From NORP181 sp047623555 (GTDB taxonomy: Bacteria > Pseudomonadota > Alphaproteobacteria > Rhodobacterales > Rhodobacteraceae): a DNA stretch of 11,172 nucleotides. The DNA is taken from the NCBI GenBank assembly GCA_047623555.1, contig JBLHMP010000106.1, forward strand, positions 1 through 11,172, given 5' to 3'. Shown in pieces: positions 7,950 through 11,172 of the stretch. Both the position numbers and the translations under genes were made by a program. The notes under the pieces were generated by a model. It ran no database searches. It was not told the DNA's origin and was given only the letters and a program-made list of their open reading frames with translations. Within the stretch, counting starts at the first letter, position 1. Each line of letters starts with the position of its first letter.

Positions 7950-9668
7950 ATGAACTTGCGATTAAAATCTACTACTGCGGTGGTGTGTGCCCTTGGCATG
8001 CTATCATCGCCAGTATTTGCCGATATGAACGCCGCAAAGGTGTTTCTGGACGACACCATCAAGCGTTCCGCGCTAAGCCGCGCAGAGCAGGAAGCAGAAA
8101 TGCAGTGGTTTGTTGATGCGTCCCAACCTTTTACCGGGATGGAGATCAATGTCGCTTCGGAAGGTATTGATACACATATCTATGAAACCGAAGTGCTGGC
8201 CAAAGCGTTTGAAGCCATCACCGGCATCAAAGTCAACCATGACCTGATTGGCGAAGGTCCGGTGGTTGAAAAACTCCAGACCCAGATGCAGACGGGCGAA
8301 AACATCTATGACGCTTATATCAACGATTCAGACCTGATCGGCACCCACTGGCGCTATCAGCAGGCACGCAATCTGACCGAGTGGATGGCAGGAGAAGGGG
8401 CTGACGTTACCAACCCCGGAATGGATCTGGACGATTTTATCGGCCTGGAATTCACCACCGGCCCGGACGGCAGCCTGTATCAGTTGCCTGACCAGCAGTT
8501 CGCGAACCTCTATTGGTTCCGCTATGATTGGTTCAATGACGAAAAGAACAAGGCCGACTTCAAAGGCAAATATGGCTATGATCTGGGTGTTCCAATCAAC
8601 TGGTCAGCCTATGAGGACATTGCCGAGTTCTTTACCGGACGCGACCTGAGCCATCTTGACGTTGAAGGCGAAGTCTTTGGCAACATGGACTATGGTAAGA
8701 AAGACCCCAGCTTGGGTTGGCGGTATACCGACGCGTGGATGTCCATGGCTGGTATGGGTGACGTTGGTGAACCAAACGGTCTTCCGGTCGATGAATGGGG
8801 CATTCGTGTCAACGATAAATCACAGCCGGTTGGCTCGTGTGTTGCCCGTGGTGGTGCCACCAATGGCCCGGCCGCAGTTTACGCTGTGACCAAGGCGATT
8901 GAATGGCTCAAGAAATATTCGCCGCCCGCAGCCGCTGGTATGACGTTTTCAGAAGCTGGACCCGTTCCGGCGCAAGGCAACGTAGCCCAGCAAATGTTCT
9001 GGTACACGGCGTTTACTGCCGCGACAGTTCTGCCTGATCTGCCGGTGATGAATGCTGACGGCACGCCAAAGTGGCGGATGGCCCCATCTCCACATGGCGC
9101 CTATTGGACCCCAGGGACCAAAATTGGTTATCAGGATGTGGGTTCATGGACGATCATGAAATCCACGCCGGTTGATCGTGCCAAGGCAGCTTGGTTGTAC
9201 GGTCAGTTTGTGACCTCTAAAACGGTTGACGTTGAAAAGTCGCATGCCGGTCTGACGTTCATCCGCGAGTCCACCATTCAGCACGAAAGTTTTACCGAAC
9301 GTGCACCAAAACTGGGCGGTCTGATCGAATTCTACCGCTCACCTGCCCGTGTTCAGTGGTCACCAACCGGAACCAACGTGCCTGACTATCCAAAGCTGGC
9401 GCAGCTGTGGTGGCAGAACATCGGCGACGCAATGTCCGGTTCCAAGACTGTACAGGAATCGCTGGATAGCCTCTGTGCTGATCAGGAAAAAGTCCTGATC
9501 CGTCTAGAGCGTGCAGGCGTTCAGGGTGATGTTGGCCCCGTAATGAACGACGAAAAAGACCCGGAGTACTGGCTCAGCCAGCCCGGTTCGCCAAAGGCCA
9601 AGTTGGCCAATGAGGACGAAGAACCCAAGACGATCGCTTATGACGAGCTGATCAAGTCCTGGAACTGA
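7950..9668 (+). CDS. glpV: Periplasmic glycerol-binding protein of ABC importer (GlpV)
   Basis: Extracellular solute-binding protein that captures the substrate, glycerol by homology with the rhizobial GlpV, and delivers it to GlpPQ. The 572-aa precursor is longer than most family 1 binding proteins (400-450 aa). The Sec signal peptide covers residues 1-24, with charged LRLK, a hydrophobic core and likely cleavage in SPVFA-DMN. The precursor cysteine (residue 13) is inside the signal, so it is not a lipoprotein. The mature chain is Trp/Tyr rich and has only two cysteines, C297 and C509. I chose ATG 7950 because GGGAGGA (7938-7944) is 5 nt upstream. The ATG at 7935 would place five residues (MGGTI) ahead of it and has no Shine-Dalgarno sequence. 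It is flanked by hairpins on both sides, consistent with separate control of its mRNA level. Confidence 0.9.
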   Translation: MNLRLKSTTAVVCALGMLSSPVFADMNAAKVFLDDTIKRSALSRAEQEAEMQWFVDASQPFTGMEINVASEGIDTHIYETEVLAKAFEAITGIKVNHDLIGEGPVVEKLQTQMQTGENIYDAYINDSDLIGTHWRYQQARNLTEWMAGEGADVTNPGMDLDDFIGLEFTTGPDGSLYQLPDQQFANLYWFRYDWFNDEKNKADFKGKYGYDLGVPINWSAYEDIAEFFTGRDLSHLDVEGEVFGNMDYGKKDPSLGWRYTDAWMSMAGMGDVGEPNGLPVDEWGIRVNDKSQPVGSCVARGGATNGPAAVYAVTKAIEWLKKYSPPAAAGMTFSEAGPVPAQGNVAQQMFWYTAFTAATVLPDLPVMNADGTPKWRMAPSPHGAYWTPGTKIGYQDVGSWTIMKSTPVDRAKAAWLYGQFVTSKTVDVEKSHAGLTFIRESTIQHESFTERAPKLGGLIEFYRSPARVQWSPTGTNVPDYPKLAQLWWQNIGDAMSGSKTVQESLDSLCADQEKVLIRLERAGVQGDVGPVMNDEKDPEYWLSQPGSPKAKLANEDEEPKTIAYDELIKSWN

Positions 9669-9676
9669 TCCTTCCT

Positions 9677-9701
9677 TGCCGGGGCTGTTATGGCCCCGGC
9701 A
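9677..9701 (+). terminator. GC-rich hairpin after glpV: attenuating terminator or mRNA stabiliser
   Basis: TGCCGGGGC (9677-9685) and GCCCCGGCA (9693-9701) form a perfect 9-bp stem with a 7-nt loop, starting 8 nt after the glpV stop. The following bases, CCTTCTTTCCC, are pyrimidine-rich but lack a clean T tract. It could terminate a fraction of transcripts before glpK or protect the glpV 3' end from exonucleases. Both would raise binding protein over kinase. Confidence 0.65.
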
Positions 9702-9821
9702 CCTTCTTTCCCTGAGAGGTGAAGCAGAGACGTCTTCCTGATTTTTGTTTCACCCACCCTATGTGGCCGTCTCTTTACGGCGGCTGCATTTTTTAACCTT
9801 TTCAAACGATTGAGCCGATAC

Positions 9822-11172
9822 ATGACCTATGTTCTCGCCATTGACCAAGGGACCACGTCAAGCCGGGCAATCCTGTTTGATGCGCAGATGAAGCTGGTTG
9901 CGAGCGCTCAGGAGGAATTTCCCCAACATTATCCGGCGTCCGGCTGGGTTGAACATGACCCAAGCGATCTGTGGGCCACAACAGCAGGCACCTGCCGCGA
10001 AGTGATTGAACGGGCCGGGATCGCCGCGACCGAGATCAAGGCAATAGGCATCACAAACCAGCGTGAAACCACAATTGTCTGGGACCGTGTGACCGGCAAG
10101 CCGATCCACAACGCCATTGTCTGGCAGGACCGCAGAACCGCCGAATATTGCCGCACGCTGCGTGATGCCGGGCACGAACCCATGTTCACCGATCGCACCG
10201 GCCTGCTGGTTGACCCCTATTTCTCAGGGACCAAGCTGAAATGGATTCTTGATCATGTCGAGGGCGCCCGTGCCCGTGCCGAGGCAGGCGAGTTGCTGTT
10301 TGGAACCGTCGATAGCTTTCTGATCTGGAAGCTGACCGGTGGTGCGACGCATGCGACCGACGCCACAAATGCGGCGCGCACCCTGCTGTACGATATCCGT
10401 AAGGGGCGGTGGAGCAGCACAATCTGCAAGCTTCTTGACATCCCCATGCAGATGCTGCCCGAAGTCCGCGATTGCGCCGCCGATTATGGCCAGACCCGCG
10501 CCGACCTGTTTGGCCGCCAGATTCCGATTTGTGGCGTCGCCGGAGACCAGCAGGCCGCCACCGTGGGGCAGGCCTGTTTTGAACCGGGCATGATGAAATC
10601 TACCTATGGCACCGGCTGTTTTGCGCTGCTCAACACCGGTGACACGCCTGTGATGTCCAAAAACCGGCTGCTGACCACCATCGCCTATCAACTGGACGGC
10701 AAGCCGACTTATGCGCTCGAAGGGTCGATATTTGTTGCCGGTGCCGTGGTGCAATGGCTGCGCGACGGGCTAAAAATCATCCGCGAGGCCCACGAAACCC
10801 AACCGCTGGCCGAAACCGCCGATCCGTCACAATCGGTGGTGCTGGTACCCGCCTTTACCGGTCTGGGCGCGCCTTACTGGAATGCGGAATGCCGTGGGGC
10901 GGTGTTTGGCCTGACCCGAAATTCCGGCCCGGCAGAGCTGGCACGTGCAGCGTTGGAAAGCGTTGGTTTTCAGACCCGTGATCTGCTCGAGGCGATGCGC
11001 GACGATTGGGCCGGTCTGGGCGAGGAAAGCGTTCTGCGTGTCGATGGCGGCATGAGCGCATCCAACTGGGCGATGCAATTTCTGTCTGACATCATTGCCG
11101 CACCGGTCGACCGGCCCGACGTGTTAGAGACCACCGCCTTGGGCGCGGCATGGTTGGCCGGAATGCACGCTG
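9822..11172 (+). CDS. glpK: Glycerol kinase (GlpK), 3' end cut by window
   Basis: Glycerol kinase (FGGY family, cytoplasmic) phosphorylates glycerol to sn-glycerol-3-phosphate with ATP and so traps the imported substrate. The window holds 450 codons of a protein usually near 495-500 aa. The frame is still open at the edge. Motifs include the phosphate-binding IDQGTTSSRA (7-16), GWVEHDP, ITNQRETT, the glycerol-site DPYFSGTK, the catalytic base Asp242 in GVAGDQQAA, STYGTGCF and FTGLGAPYW. The segment before Asp242 reads ADLFGRQIPI instead of the E. coli loop GGKGGTRIPI that binds fructose-1,6-bisphosphate, so this allosteric control is probably absent. The ATG at 9822 has no good Shine-Dalgarno sequence, unlike every other gene of the operon, and follows a hairpin-containing 153-nt spacer. 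Confidence 0.95.
   Translation, partial: MTYVLAIDQGTTSSRAILFDAQMKLVASAQEEFPQHYPASGWVEHDPSDLWATTAGTCREVIERAGIAATEIKAIGITNQRETTIVWDRVTGKPIHNAIVWQDRRTAEYCRTLRDAGHEPMFTDRTGLLVDPYFSGTKLKWILDHVEGARARAEAGELLFGTVDSFLIWKLTGGATHATDATNAARTLLYDIRKGRWSSTICKLLDIPMQMLPEVRDCAADYGQTRADLFGRQIPICGVAGDQQAATVGQACFEPGMMKSTYGTGCFALLNTGDTPVMSKNRLLTTIAYQLDGKPTYALEGSIFVAGAVVQWLRDGLKIIREAHETQPLAETADPSQSVVLVPAFTGLGAPYWNAECRGAVFGLTRNSGPAELARAALESVGFQTRDLLEAMRDDWAGLGEESVLRVDGGMSASNWAMQFLSDIIAAPVDRPDVLETTALGAAWLAGMHA

Noticed and set aside
9718..9774. Alternative stems between glpV and glpK (GGTGAA with TTCACC, AGAGACG with CGTCTCT)
   Set aside because: The pairings are 6-7 bp with loops of 25 nt or more and conflict with each other, so they are too weak to call a riboswitch or attenuator.

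Overview
The window reads as an alphaproteobacterial chromosome, most likely from the Rhodobacterales (Roseobacter-type). The coding regions are moderately GC-rich. Gene order and protein features match the glycerol/glycerol-3-phosphate catabolic operon that was worked out genetically in rhizobia and is common in roseobacters (glpR, then glpD-glpS-glpT-glpP-glpQ-small membrane gene-glpV-glpK). Taxonomy is inferred from gene order and protein flavour only.

Layout. Positions 1-719 hold no intact gene. They carry a set of nested inverted repeats (1-108) and a decayed C-terminal piece of an IS6-like transposase (about 301-522). glpR (720-1475, minus strand) is a DeoR-family repressor. The 321-bp AT-rich gap between glpR and glpD carries three pairs of CGA(A) motifs, each pair spaced exactly 10 bp, which are good candidate GlpR operators. 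From 1797 to the window end everything is on the plus strand: glpD (FAD-dependent glycerol-3-phosphate dehydrogenase), glpS and glpT (two ABC ATPases), glpP and glpQ (two permeases), an unrecognised 88-aa ORF, a 90-aa DUF2160-type membrane protein, glpV (periplasmic binding protein) and glpK (glycerol kinase, cut by the window end). glpD through the DUF2160 gene are packed with overlaps of 1-4 nt or gaps of 3-12 nt. glpV and glpK are each preceded by a longer spacer with a hairpin.

How it works together. GlpV binds the substrate (glycerol, by homology) in the periplasm, GlpP/GlpQ form the channel and GlpS/GlpT power it. GlpK phosphorylates glycerol to glycerol-3-phosphate, GlpD oxidises this to dihydroxyacetone phosphate, and GlpR probably represses the operon until glycerol-3-phosphate accumulates. 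No glpF aquaporin gene is present here, consistent with active rather than facilitated uptake.

Most interesting points: (1) an orphan 88-aa gene, translationally coupled inside the transporter operon, with markedly different arginine codon use; (2) complementary defects in the two ATPases (GlpS lacks the H-loop His, GlpT lacks the LSGGQ signature), predicting one working and one degenerate ATP site; (3) 10-bp-spaced direct-repeat operators; (4) hairpins flanking glpV; (5) an unexplained nested inverted-repeat structure at the left edge.
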